Part shown: piece by piece, positions 10,301 through 21,602 of the stretch
Layout: every line of letters starts with the position of its first letter
How positions within the stretch are numbered: the first letter of the stretch is position 1
Assembly (NCBI GenBank): GCA_949361645.1
Contig: OX442427.1
Span: 7,499,693-7,563,692, forward strand
Length of the DNA: 64,000 nt
Source: Spongilla lacustris
Lineage: Eukaryota > Porifera > Demospongiae > Spongillida > Spongillidae
Reading direction: 5' to 3'
The notes under the pieces: model-generated
The model's database searches: none
What the model saw: only the letters and a program-made list of their open reading frames with translations
Told to the model about the DNA's origin: nothing
Translations under genes and position numbers: made by a program

Positions 10301-13300
10301 GCCTAGTGACAGGCACTTCAAAACAATGCTTGAGGGCTGTATTAAGGTTATTTTGGTGTGAGTCCCTAAAAGACATTTTCATTTTTTTAATTTTTTTACT
10401 AAGAATGGAATCCAACATTGGATCAGTGTGTGTAATGCTGAAGCACAACCAAAGAGTGGGGTACGTCTGATCACATGACATGTACATGGCAGTCACATGG
10501 CTCTGCACACACCAGGGCCTTCAGTACAATGCTAAGTCACTGAAGGCCCAAGCAGAGGCTTGCAGTGCAAAGTGCAAAGAGGTCAAGGAGCATATTGGGG
10601 ACCTCTTCAAACAGTAAGAGAAGTATGCTTATGGTATTCTTGTGTTTACCTTATCTCCCATACCAGGTTTGGTGTGGACTACTGCTCCATATTTATCCAA
10701 ATGATAGGGTCCAAGGTAGGCTGGTTATAGGGTCCAAGGTAGGCTGGTTATAGGGTCCAAGGTAGGCTGGTTATAGGGTCCAAGGTAGGCTGGTTATAGG
10801 GTCCAAGGTAGGCTGGTTATAGGGTCCAAGGTAAACTGGTTATAGGGTCCAAGGTAGGCTGGTTATAGGGTCCAAGGTAGGCTGGTTATAGGGTCCAAGG
10901 TAGGCTGGTTATAGGGTCCAAGGTAGGCTGGTTATAGGGTCCAAGGTAGGATGGTTATAGGGTTCAAGGTAGGCTGGTTATAGGGTCCAAGGTAGGCTGG
11001 TTATAGGGTCCAAGGTAAACTGGTTATAGGGTCCAAGGTAGGCTGGTTATAGGGTCCAAGGTAGGCTGGTTATAGGGTCCAAGGTAGGCTGGTTATAGGG
11101 TCCAAGGTAGGCTGGTTATAGGGTCCAAGGTAGGCTGGCAAGGTAGGCTGGTTATAGGGGCCGTCTTGGTATGCATGGCACACAATGGTGCATGAATTGC
11201 GTGCCAGCCAGCCCTCTGTGTACAATTATGTCAGTTTTCCATATAAGGTATCATGTTTGTTTAGGCAACCCCATCTCGCGAACTTTGAACAGCTTGTTGA
11301 AAGCATTCCACACAGGTCTTACAAAGAAAAGTTACAATGCCTCAATATTTGTTTGGCACTGGAAATCTCTTCCTTTATTTTTCCTTCCAAGGGGGGGGGG
11401 GCATAAATATAATATAACATGTTCTATGTGTACATGTGTTTCCCATAATTACATAACCAGGACTACATGATATAATTAAGCCATCTGAAGCTGCACACAA
11501 TAAAGTCTAGTGATCGTTTACACAAAGGCAGTGAAATAGTTACATAACCAGTCACTTATTATTATTATGTTATAGTCATTTGTAATGTTATAAGTTACAT
11601 AACTAGTCATTTACAATGTTGTAGCACAGTTACTTAACTAGCCAGTTATAACACAGAATGTAGTTATCCCTCCCTGCCTACACCTACACAGCTCACTGAA
11701 CTATCAAGGAGCTGCATATCAAAGGAGAAGTCTCTACCTCTTGACAGGGACACAAACATACTCTACTACCAGGCATACCTGGCTTGTAGACAGGTAGAAA
11801 AATGTGCCAGCACAGCTGACCCAAGGTAGGTGGAGGGAGGTGGGAGAGGTGTGGAGGGTGGGGAGGTAGAGGTATGGGAGAGGTGGGGAGGTGGAGGTAT
11901 GGGAGAGGTGGGGAGGTGGAGGTATGGGAGAGGTGGGGAGGTAGAGGTATGGGAGAGGTGGGGTATAGGAGAGGTGGGGAAGTGGAGGTATGGGAGAGGT
12001 GGGTATATGAGAGGTGGGTATATGAGAGGTGGGGAGGTAGAGGTATGGGAGAGGTGGGGTATAGGAGAGGTGGGGAAGTGGAGGTATGGGAGAGGTGGGT
12101 ATATGAGAGGTGGGTATATGAGAGGTGGGGAGGTAGAGGTATGGGAGAGGTGGGGTATAGGAGAGGTGGGGAGGTGGAGGTATGGGAGAGGTGGGGAGGT
12201 GGAGGTATGGGAGAGGTGGGGAGGTGGAGGTATGGGAGAGGTGGGGTATAGGAGAGGTGGGGAGGTGGAGGTATGGGAGAGGTGGGGTATAGGAGAGGTG
12301 GGGAGGTGGAGGTATGGGAGAGGTGGGGTATAGGAGAGGTGGGGAGGTGGAGGTATGGGAGAGGTGGGGTGGGGAGGTGGAGGAATGGGAGAGGTGGGGA
12401 GGTGGAGGTATGGGAGAGGTGGGGAGGTAGAGGTGAGTTAGAAATGTGTGGTGTGGGAGAGGTGGGGAGGTGGAGGATATGGGAGGTGGAGGGGTGAGAA
12501 AGGTGTGGGGTGTGGGGGAATGTGGAGGGGTGTGGGAATGTGGAGGGGTGTGGGAATGTGGAGGGGTGTGAGAGGTGTGGAGTGTGGAGAAGGTGGAGGT
12601 GTGGATAAGCCCATTGTTCTCTGTACTATGTTGCCACCAATTGGGTAATGATGGACAGTGTACTGGAAGAACTGAACATCTGGAGTTGCTACATACATCT
12701 AGTGGCCAGCTGGATTGAGTTGGCCTGCACTACATGCAAGGAGAGGATAGGCAAGGCTGTTGCTATAGATGAGGTCATAACCATTACAGCATAAGTCACA
12801 TGAGTAACATTTACATATAAACATAGGTTGTCAAGGTGATGGATGAAGCCACATACTCATCTTCAGCAGTGGATGCCAATTTATTCCTGCAACAAATGGT
12901 TTCCTTCTGGAAGAGTTTGGACTGGCCAGATGTTGAGCAGGCATTTGGATATGGCCTGAAGCACTTTGAGGTGTTTAGCTGAATTCATAACTAACATTTA
13001 AAAACTCCCCCCCCCCCCCCCCCTGCCCCCCCAGTTGGACATTAACACATTGTTGTCATTTTGCTTAGAACCTTGGGCAGTGTGCGTTGGACTATGTTGA
13101 GACATGCTATCAGCACCTGTCAGAGAAGTACCTTTACGACAGTGAAGGAAGGATAACTATTTCTGAAAGGGTAATACCCCTGAATACGTGAGTAGTCTGT
13201 CATGTTCCTAACACCATTGCCTCTCGCAGGTCTGCATATTCTTCAACAACGTGGATCAGATAAGGAAGCAGGTCGCTGTGGTGTCGCAGAAGCTGGAAAT

Positions 13301-14770
13301 CAAACCTGTTGGACAGCAGAGTGCCGACAGGTCACTAGAGGTATTGAAATCAAACACAGATCAGGCCATCGAGCAAAAGGTTGAGAGCTTTGTAGAGCAA
13401 ATCTGCGAGAAGCTAACACCTGAAATTGTTCAAAGGTTGAGAAGTCCTGAAGAACAACAAGTTGAGGTGACCACACGAATAACTTCCCTTTTACCTTCCG
13501 TCTGTAATACTTTGATTTCTGTTTCAATCAGATCCTGGAAGAATACCTTGCTGGTAACCTTCAGATATTCAGCGAAAATCTTTTAGAAGAGATTTTTAAT
13601 AAGTGAGTAAATATAGCAGCCTTAGCCCTTCAGCTTACAAGCCCCCACTTAAGGATTCTGCAGGCTGTGTGGAAGGTGACCTTACTGGCTATAGAAGAAG
13701 TGACTGTTGAAAACAAATATGATTCTGGAACACTACACAGCACACTTATGTCCTTGAAGGATGATTTCTTCAATGCTGCCCTTAGCAACGAGAAGCTTGA
13801 AACCCCCCAGTATAAAGTACATACATGATCAAGATTGAGCAGCATTCTTTTTAATGCACCTCATACCTCTTTGCACCTCACATCTCACCTTCACCTTCAC
13901 ATCATCTCACCCTCACATCTCACATCTCACCTTCACCCCCACTCCTCACCTTCATCCTCACACCTCACCTTCATCCTCACACCTCACATCCTTCACCCAA
14001 TCATCCTTATAGACAGTTCTGGTCACACTTGAAAACAGACTGGTGTCTACTGAAAACCTAATCATGAGATGCTGCAGTGAGCTAGCCAGGCAGCAGGAGT
14101 TAGCTAAGACCTCCAAGGCCACTTGTGGGCAGCTTTGCATCAGTGTGGCTTACACCACTGACAGTGCCCTGGAGCTCAATGTCATCCAGGCCAAAGTCAA
14201 CACGACACACAAAGATGGTACTCCCCCCCCCCCCCCCCCCCCCAATCTCCCTTTGATGTTTCAGGTTATTTTATCTCTGGTCCCCAGGCTCATCTGACAT
14301 CTTTGTGTACGTATGGCTCCTCCCACATTTTGTATTTACAGAGTGTGCTAAGAAGAAGCACAAGACCCAGGTGGTCAAGGGGACACTGGAGCCTAACTTT
14401 TGCAAGGAATTTTTAATGTACGTTATCAATTTTTCTTTTTCCTATTTTAAAAACGTCAACTGTGGAACTCTTCCCCAGGCCCACAAATAAAGACTGCCTG
14501 AAAATGGTAGGAAGTATTCTGGCCCTAGGAGTGTACCATACGAAGTCAAAGTACCTGGCAGGAATGTGTGTACTACCATGCTCAGAGATACCAGTACTAG
14601 GGGAGGCAGGCTCTACTAGGAGCAGGTTTGACCTCCCAATGTTCACCCTCCCAGAATTAAAAGGTGGACCAATGGGAGAGCTGGTGACAAGACACGCCTC
14701 CCAGGACACAGAAGCTACCAAGTTCTATAAATACCTGACAAGGAAGCTGCACATATCTTTGCAACCGTAG
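7355..14770 (+). CDS. UNC13D/BAIAP3-like (Munc13-4 family) vesicle-priming protein, 5' incomplete
   Basis: Munc13-4/BAIAP3 proteins prime secretory vesicles for SNARE-mediated fusion at the plasma membrane. Nineteen exons give one open frame of about 988 residues: 7355-7501, 8109-8262, 8458-8535, 8595-8707, 9305-9859, 10256-10346, 10516-10613, 10667-10715, 11158-11247, 11692-11825, 12659-12773, 12827-12970, 13069-13170, 13230-13466, 13532-13602, 13654-13816, 14013-14217, 14288-14417, 14479-14770. The first exons carry the end of a first C2 domain (LLVVEVWG, then FLGR..GFQDIPLG). The MHD region includes SSSAVDANLFLQQMVSFWKS and LDWPD. The second C2 begins GSSDIFVYVWLLP and has HKTQVVKGTLEPNF; the gene stops soon after it, as in UNC13D. 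Exon 9305-9859 holds a Ser/Pro-rich insert. The N-terminus is unresolved: an in-frame segment ending at 6943 (donor GTAAGA) has the right phase to precede 7355. The family call is firm; the choice between UNC13D and BAIAP3 is not. The least certain joins are 11247-11692 and 11825-12659. Confidence 0.85.
8256..8395 (+). repeat. 25-bp tandem repeat that contains the 5' splice site
   Basis: The exon end and donor CCCAAG|GTGAGCACATGG at 8262/8263 is the first of about six units of 25 bp. Most later units repeat CCAAG|GTGAGCA, so the functional donor is followed by several decoy donors. Confidence 0.85.
9945..10135. repeat. ~32-bp minisatellite in a UNC13D-like intron
   Basis: About six copies with core CTCCAAATAAAGAGCACC and TGCACTGTTAAC lie between exons 9305-9859 and 10256-10346. 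Confidence 0.85.
10701..11160 (+). repeat. 23-bp minisatellite forming a whole intron
   Basis: Roughly 19-20 copies of a 23-bp unit (GTAGGCTGGTTATAG followed by GGTCCAAG) fill the intron 10716-11157. The unit carries CAAG|GTAGGC, the donor actually used at 10715/10716, and GGTTATAG|GG, the acceptor used at 11157/11158. Three copies vary (GTAAACTGG, GGATGG, GGTTCAAG) and one is shortened near 11140. Confidence 0.9.
11826..12600 (+). repeat. G-rich minisatellite starting at a 5' splice site
   Basis: Repeats of GGGGAGGTGGAGGTATGGGAGA and variants with GGTATAGGAGAGG begin at the donor GTAGGTGG of exon 11692-11825 and fill most of the intron up to exon 12659-12773. Many units contain GGTGGG or GGTAGA, which are weak donor-like sites. 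Confidence 0.85.
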
Positions 14771-14859
14771 CAACGAAAAAATACTTATGTGCATGTGGTT
14801 GTGAGGTATGTGTGCAATTTTGTGTATAAAAGTGTGTGCAGAAAAGACAACACAACAAC

Positions 14860-15035
14860 AGAGGACAGGTACCACCACAGAGGACAGGTACCACCACAGA
14901 GGACAGGTACCACCACAGAGGACACCTCACTTAGAGGTGCCTACAACACCATAACAAAGGAAACCTCACTTAGAGGTGCCTACAACACCATTACAAAGGA
15001 CACCTCACTTAGAGGTGCCTACAACACCACCACAA
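14860..15035. repeat. Two short tandem arrays after the UNC13D-like gene
   Basis: Three copies of a 19-bp unit (GGACAGGTACCACCACAGA) are followed by three copies of about 38 bp containing CACCTCACTTAGAGGTGCC. They lie in the 540-bp spacer between the two convergent genes. Confidence 0.8.
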
Positions 15036-15312
15036 ACGCCAGACCTAATTAACATACAGTAAGCATACTGCATTCATTATATTTAACAGTAAGTGCAATA
15101 ATTAGCATCAAATCAAACTGATATTCTGAAGACTGATTGCACAATGATATAGTTGTATACAGACAGACAAATCACCACGATGCACAGACAAATCATTGTA
15201 AATGGTCCCATTCAGTATCAAATGAACTAAACGATTGAGAAGATCAATTTTCAGTGGTAAGCAGAAAGCAACCATTTGTAACACCACAACTGTCACAGTT
15301 GCTGTAAGCCTT

Positions 15313-18300
15313 TTAAGACGAAGACGTACTATGGAAATTCCTATCTAGCACTACCACCCCCGCATAACTCCTCCCCTGCAACAGAGTACCACGTGCCTGC
15401 AACCACGTGCAGTGGGTGGAGTCGTAAACCTCGATGGTGTTCAGGTTACTCATGCCGTCGTCCCCCCCGAGCACGTACATCATGTTATGCACCACGATGG
15501 CCGCAGCATTGCGCCTGCATGTGGACATGTCGGGCACGTTGGTCCACTTGTTGGTGCGAGGGTCGTAGCACTCAATGCTCTTGCGAATGTCCGGACCATC
15601 ATGGCCCCCGATGGCGTACAGGCAGTTGTCCATGACTGCCACCGCGGCCCCACTGCGACGCTGGTGCATTGGCTCAACCAAGGTCCACCTGTCCAGGGTG
15701 GGGTCGTAGCGCTCCACAGAACTGAGGCATTGACGGCTGATGCCGTCGTACCCGCCCACTGCGTAGATGTACGAGTTCAGTACGATCACGCCCACGCTGG
15801 AACGTCTTGTCATCATGGCTGCCACCGTGGTCCACTGGCCAGTCTCTGCATGTAGGAGTGGTATTTCACGGATGTCAACATTTAGAAAAGCCACATAGGG
15901 AAACACCTTTTACACATTACACATTACTGGACGTAATGATGCACTTATGCACTATGTCATCTACATGCAACGGGACAGCTGAAGCCGCAATAGCCAAAAG
16001 GCTGAGCATGCAGTCCGTATCATGCCAGAGATGATAGCATGGAAGTGTGCATGCATGCACACATCACACACACACACACATGGTGTACATAAACACATAC
16101 ACACACACATGTACATATACACACACATACACACACACATACACAGACGCATACACATACACACATACACATACACACATACACACACACATACACACAC
16201 ACACACACACAAGATGTGGTCTCCATTTCGTGTTGGTGGCATAAGGGCAAGAGAAGTGGCCTTGCTCCCATGCTAAATGACAGTAGACTTTTTTTCTAAA
16301 CTCCCTGCTCCCCATAGTTTCCTCCTCCCCATCCAACCAAACTTTTCACTGGCAACTGGAAAGTTCTGCCAACCAACCCTACCCAATGGTCTTACCATCC
16401 CAGAAACACTCACCAGGGTCAAATCTCTCGGTACTCTCCAGTCCATTGGTCCCATCAAACCCTCCAACTGCATACATGGAGCCATTCACCACAGCCACAC
16501 CCAGCGTGCATCGTCGAGTGGCCATTGGGGCCACAGGGGTCCACACTGGCCTCTCCTGTTCTAGGTCCAACTTCTCAGTTGAGCTAAATACATTGAAGGG
16601 GGCAGATGGATGGTGCAAAGAGAGGGGCAGATGGATGGTGCAAAGAGAGGGGCAGATGGATGGTGCAAAGAGAGGGGCAGATGGATGGTGCAAAGAGAAA
16701 GAAAGTGAGATGAAATACATGTACAAGCACATTGAAGAGGGGCAAAAAGGGGGAGGGATAAGAGAAGAGTGGAAGAGGGAGGAAGGAAAGAGGAAGAGGG
16801 GAGGAAGGAGAGGAAGAGGGGAGGAAGGAGAGAGAAAGAGGGGAGGAAGGAGAGAGATAGAGGGAAGAGAAAGAGGGGAGAGGAAGAGGGGAGGAAGGAG
16901 AGAGAAAGAGGGAAGAGAAAGAGGGGAGAGGAAGAGGGGAGAGGAAGAGGGGAGGAAGGATAAGGGACAAGATGGGAAAGAGAAAAGAGGAGGAAGGAAA
17001 TGAAGAGGGGGAGGCTTTGCACTTCTCATACCTAACTCTTGCTGCCCCATCAAATCCACCAACGGCATACACAAATCCGTTGAGAACAGCAACACCGCAC
17101 CGACAACGTCGTATTGTCAACTCAGGACCCAGCGCACAGGTGTGGTTCTTCACGTCATACAACTCTGTACTCCTGATGGCTTTAGGAGCCTGGCCCCCTA
17201 CGATAAATATGTACTGGGCCCCCCCAATGCGTGCCCTGGAGAGAACGGGCCTGTGGCTGCCAGCAGACCTCTCGGTGGGAGGGGTCAGGTGGTACTTGAG
17301 CGCCCTAATGATGAAATCCTTACACTGAATGTGGGAGTTGAGCAGGGTCTCGGAGGAGACGTTCTTCAACATGTACTCGGTGCTGAGGAACTCGTAGCGG
17401 ACATGTTCGATGAGCTCTGGCAGGTACTGGAGCCTGCCCTGGAGGTCGCACTTCACCCACTGGATCACGGCCTCGTATACCTCTGTCTCGCAGGACACGC
17501 CCAGGTCATTGCTGGATATCAGCTCGACGACGGAGGGAAGGGGCAGGGCATTGAACTCCTCGCACGCCCTGACGTCCGAGAAGTGCTTCTTCGCGTATAT
17601 CTGGGACTCGGAGTAAAGGTCTGGGCACGAGTATAGGTCGGCAAAGGCCATGAAGCCTAGGCAGTTGCTCGGCCGCAGCCTGTGCTTGAGGAAGTTGCAG
17701 CAGTCCTCGCGCACGTGCTCCAGCTGGAGGAGGTTGGCTGTGGGCAGCAGCTGCTGCACGTTCTCTTCGTTCACTTGGATTTGCCCCGTGTATATGAAGT
17801 TGATCACCTGCTCCACAGCGCCGCAGTCCACTTCTTTCAACACGACAACGTCTTGGCGACTTTCCGATAGCTCACCTGGAATCGATCATGCGCAAATAGG
17901 AGGTGGGGGGAAAAAAACACGTCATGCAATAGACAAAGCCTACGTACATAATAAGGATTCGGGAGAAAGAAAAAAAAAGCTTTATGGATGTCCATCATAC
18001 GAATGCAAGCGTGCACCTCACTACATGCTTATAGGCGTACCTGCGAACATGCCTCTGAAATATGGGCACACGGCAGCCAGTACGACTCGGTGGGCCGGAA
18101 AGCTTTTGTCTCCAACCTTGATCACGATGTCACATAACTTCCCTTGCTTTCTGAGGTCGTCCATCGCGAGAAAGCCCGCTTCCCACACCTTTTTGGAACC
18201 ACAAGAACGCTTGATATTCTCTTCGATAGCCATGTCCGCTTCCACGCTCGGACATTGTGGTGTCCTTCGATTTTCTGAAGAGTAGCTCAACCTCACGGAT

Positions 18301-18353
18301 GAACTCGAAGGTCCCTGCCGGTCTTCCGTACCGCTGCCAAAGCCACTAGCCAT
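15313..18353 (-). CDS. Kelch-like protein, KLHL2/KLHL3 type (BTB-BACK-kelch)
   Basis: Substrate adaptor of a Cullin-3 ubiquitin ligase: BTB binds CUL3 and the kelch propeller binds substrate (for KLHL2/3 the WNK kinases, from family knowledge). Four exons, 18353-18041, 17875-17032, 16583-16414 and 15845-15313, give 619 residues with matching phases. BTB begins near residue 70 (CDIVIKVGDKSFPAHRVVLA) and continues in exon 2 (VNEENVQQLLPTANLLQLE). BACK follows (CLGFMAFADLYSC). The first kelch repeat has IVGGQAPKAIRS, as in KLHL2/3, and later repeats read YAVGGFDG, YAVGGYDG, YAIGGHDG and YVLGGDDG. Introns 2 and 3 hold GA-rich and CA-rich repeats. The start is the first Met of a Ser-rich N-terminus. 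KLHL2 and KLHL3 cannot be told apart; another close KLHL is possible. Confidence 0.9.
16040..16215. repeat. (CA)n-type microsatellite in a KLHL intron
   Basis: Imperfect CACACATACA repeats lie in the intron between KLHL exons 3 and 4. Confidence 0.9.
16600..17010. repeat. 24-bp repeat and GA-rich tract in a KLHL intron
   Basis: Four copies of GGATGGTGCAAAGAGAGGGG plus CAGAT (about 16605-16700) are followed by GGAAGAGGGGAGGAAGGAGA-type repeats to about 17000. On the gene's minus strand this is pyrimidine-rich and fills the intron between exons 2 and 3. The gene-like frames in it are artefacts. Confidence 0.85.
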
Positions 18354-18359
18354 GTTGTT

Positions 18360-19140
18360 AGAATAGGTTATTGTTGTTATGCCTCCTCCCCAGTCTAGTC
18401 GAATGGGGTCTCGTGCTCAATTAATGTATATGAGAGTTACTAACGTAACATATAATCATGTACATGTACCTGCGCTGCATACACTTTTCGGTTGAATGTC
18501 TGGCACGCACAAAGGCAAGTGTGTGCGCGTGTGTGTTGGTCAATCAACAAAATGAGCAATCAACACAATTTTTAACAAATGACACACTTCAACAAATGAG
18601 CAATCATCATTGCAATGACGAAGCTGGTGCATACATACAGTACAACTACAACCTATCATATAAGATTTTTATCTTCAAAAACCAGTTGATGAACAGGTAA
18701 TTGCTCAAGCAGCCATAGCTTGCTTTTGCTTCGGCTTCTGCTTGGCTGCTGGCTCTGTGAAGTGAAGATTCAAGTGAGAGTAAGGACAAAGTAATTTTCA
18801 GCAGAATGAATGTACATTTAGTTACTAAAATGTCACACAGAGTAATATATGTACTCATTACAGTAAAGTAAATAACTACACTAAACAAATATCTACTTCA
18901 CATGATGTTCTTCCAGGGCTAGCATTCTGGCACATCAGTGTTATGCCCAGGCGGCACTATATTGAGGCTACACATGTAACACTTCAGGTCAGAAGCGACT
19001 TGTCTTGATGTCTAGCTTCTTTGCAACCATTTGAAAAGTTTGTTCTGCCTCATTTCCCCAACCACCAAACAGCCACCAACAAAATTATTATTATTATTAT
19101 TATTATTATCATTATTATGCCTTTGACGTTACTGCTGTTT
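18360..19140. other. Spacer upstream of the KLHL gene
   Basis: AT-rich spacer with a short (ATT)n tract at 19084-19117. It should contain the KLHL promoter, but I can point to no specific element. Confidence 0.4.
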
Positions 19141-19149
19141 CACCACTAA

Positions 19150-19365
19150 ACACAAATATAAATTGAAGTGGGTACAACAGCAGGTGTAGCTCTACAAGCA
19201 ACAGAATTGAGGAAGCACACCACCAATGATGCCTAGGAGGGGTGGGTTTGTATCCCTCTTGTAGTTGAGTCCTACGGGGCATGGGGCAAGGAGGCTCAAG
19301 AATGTTTCACACACTTGGCATCACATCTGGCTCTACACCCCCAAGTCCCAGATAACTTTTTGAAT
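19150..19365 (+). mobile_element. Retroelement C-terminal remnant (GWVCIPLVVESYG)
   Basis: Translation gives GVALQATELRKHTTNDA, a stop, then GWVCIPLVVESYGAWGKEAQ. The same motif series occurs in the open frame at 60396-60719, so both derive from one family. I recall such segments as the tail of reverse-transcriptase-like ORFs in non-bilaterian animals, but did not check. Broken and short, so not a gene. Confidence 0.5.
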
Positions 19366-19654
19366 TGTATGGAAGACTGAACCTGTCATTAGTTAGGCCC
19401 AATGCTAGGGCCAACCTATTCAAGTTTTATTAGATAATTTTTAGTTTCACTGTTAGCCGAGCTGTAGGGTGTTAGTATAGTATGTGTGGTGATACGCGAA
19501 AAGGGACAAAACACATGAATTTTCAAGTTTGCAAACTATGTGACACTCTCAGAGATTCCTAGGTCCTCTACTACGCACTTGAAATTGGACTGTCCTTAGT
19601 AGAGTTACAATGGCATGAAATTTTTTTATTACGCATACATTTCAATTGCACGCG

Positions 19655-21395
19655 TCAAATTTGACACTCGTTTCTGGAATATTGTGTTAGGTCCCTTTTC
19701 GCGGATAAGGCAACATGCCTTGCTGCCAACAAACCTGTGGGCTGTCCTGTGGGAACTTCTGGTAGGTCAACTGGAACATCCCCTGTTATGTCCCCTGTAG
19801 GTACATCTGGGAGCTGGCCCTGACAAGGAATAGGTATGTGATAATTGGTAAATGTTTTTAAATTCATTCACACACACACACCCACACCCACACACACACA
19901 CACACACTCCCTCCTTCCCTCTCTCATACTCATTCTCTCTCTCTTTCAATCTATCTCGCACTCTCCTCTCATTCTCTCTCTCTAACACTCTCTCTCTCTC
20001 TCTCCTCTCATTCTCTCTCTCGCTCTAACACTCTCTAACACATCTCTCTCTAACACTCTCTCTCCCACTCTCTCTCTCCCTCTCTCTTTCCCTCTCTCTC
20101 CTCCCTCCCCCCTCTAACACTCACAGCAAGTATGCTATCCAGCTCATTTGCAATGGCATCCTCATCCTCTTGTGTGAGGTTCTGACCCAGCAGCTCATCA
20201 ATTTGCTGTGCGGGGCAGCATGGGGACTAGATGCACATGTGAGAAGAGTGGGCCTGTGGCCTACCCTCTGGTACTCGATGGCATCAGCTGTGTCATCCAT
20301 AATCTTCTCCACATCTTCTAGAGACATCATCTAGAGTTAAGAGGTAGTGGTATACCTGGGTTGGTGCCCCCATAGGACCCAATCACCCCTCCCCCTTCTC
20401 CCAACCCACTGTTTGCAAGCCATTAATAATTATAGCAATAAAATGCTTCACAGGGACCAGTACAAAGGCAGCACCCCATGTCATGTACTAAGCTTGGTTA
20501 TAGGTGCTGATAGCAGCTGATAGCATTATGGAGGTCACATGACATTATGGAGGTCACATGACATTATGGAGGTCACATAGAAGTCTGGCACTATTATGGA
20601 GGACTCACGTGTGCTCACATCCAATGGCTACACATACAAGCACTCCCTCACCCCTCCGCTCTCCCCCAGCTTGCCTGGTGCATCTTTTCCAAACATTCGT
20701 TTCCTTGTTTTAACCCTTCCACCACCTGCATCTCCACCTGCGCATACTCAATCCTCTCCACCATCTCCTGCAAATTATCCAGTTGTGTGTCCGTCTTGGT
20801 TAGCATGCCCTCCAGATAGCGCTTCTTTTTGAGCAGCAGCTTCGCTTTTCTACATGGAAACAAAAAGAGGAGACTGGTAAAACCTATAATATATAAAGTC
20901 ACCAATTCTCGGTACGGCCATGGTTAGTATATGATAGGCAACAACTTTTATTACCATGTGCTAAACGTAACGATAGGGCCGCCATGCAGCGAATTAAAAA
21001 AAATATTTAAAAACTTTCTCATAGTACCGTATGCGGACATCACACCGCACGGGAAACTCTACGCTACACATGAACTCACTCCCTCTTTCCATCCTTCAGA
21101 AGCTGTTTGGCACACTCCTTTTCCTTCTCAAGCTGCAAGGTTATCTACCATGTTCACACAGCTTTCGTTTAGAGGTGTCACAAACACGGTCTAATATATG
21201 TATTACCTTCTTCTGATACAAATGGAGTTTGTCCCTTTGCTGTTTTAGCGACTACACACAAGACAGAGCAGGATTCTACTGTAATTCTCAAAGCCGAAGA
21301 ATACTTACCAGTACGGCTCTGTCCTGCTCGCTAACGCGGCTAGGTCGGTTCTCCTGATGCCCACCCCTCCCGAAGAGGCGCAGAAAATTGCCCAT
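19655..21395 (-). CDS. CHMP6: CHMP6 (ESCRT-III subunit, VPS20 homologue)
   Basis: CHMP6 links ESCRT-II to ESCRT-III polymerisation in endosomal sorting, cytokinesis and membrane repair. Seven exons give 223 residues: 21395-21309, 21251-21207, 21132-21080, 20849-20675, 20330-20265, 20205-20125 and 19819-19655; all phases agree. It begins MGNFLRLFGRGG, with Gly2 for N-myristoylation as in the family. The helical core reads LKQQRDKLHLYQKK, KAKLLLKKKRYLEG, MQVVEGLKQGNECLEKMHQ and SLEDVEKIMDDTADAIEYQR. The acidic end has QIDELLGQNLTQEDEDAI and a Pro-rich tail (LPDVPTGDITGDVPVDLPEV) in place of the family's LPEVPSEPLP. Intron 4 uses a GC donor (CCAG|GCAAGC) at 20674-20673. Intron 6 is mostly CT-repeat. 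Very secure assignment. Confidence 0.95.
19870..20110. repeat. (CA)n and CT-rich repeats in a CHMP6 intron
   Basis: A CA tract (19867-19908) is followed by CTCTCTCTAACACTCT-type repeats, all within the last CHMP6 intron. Confidence 0.85.
20520..20600. repeat. 18-bp tandem repeat in a CHMP6 intron
   Basis: Three to four copies of ATTATGGAGGTCACATGAC-like units lie in the GC-AG intron of CHMP6. Confidence 0.75.
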
Positions 21396-21399
21396 CGGT

Positions 21400-21568
21400 G
21401 ATTATTAAACATAACCATTAATGCCCATCCCATAAATGGCGGTCTGTTTATCTTACTCGCTGAAAGCGTTCCGCGTTGTATTGTGCTCATTATATCTTCC
21501 GATCGGTTAAGGCTATCGAATTCCTATTTTAACACTTCATGCATACCCGGTGTCACAGCGGATTTTGT

Positions 21569-21602
<34 letters not shown>

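Noticed and set aside
11248..11406. Extension of the UNC13D-like exon past 11247 (frame with QPHLANFEQLVESIPHRSYK)
   Set aside because: The donor AAG|GTATCA at 11247 joins in phase to 11692; the extension ends in a G-run without a donor. An extra exon here is not excluded.
14311..14340. A possible 30-bp intron in the UNC13D-like gene (GTATGG...TTTACAG)
   Set aside because: The translated segment VWLLPHFVFTEC aligns with C2 domains at this point, so it reads as coding.
16561..17022. Ser/Leu/Pro-rich and Arg/Glu-rich frames between KLHL exons
   Set aside because: They are GA/CT-repeat translations within an intron; exon phases on both sides fit without them.
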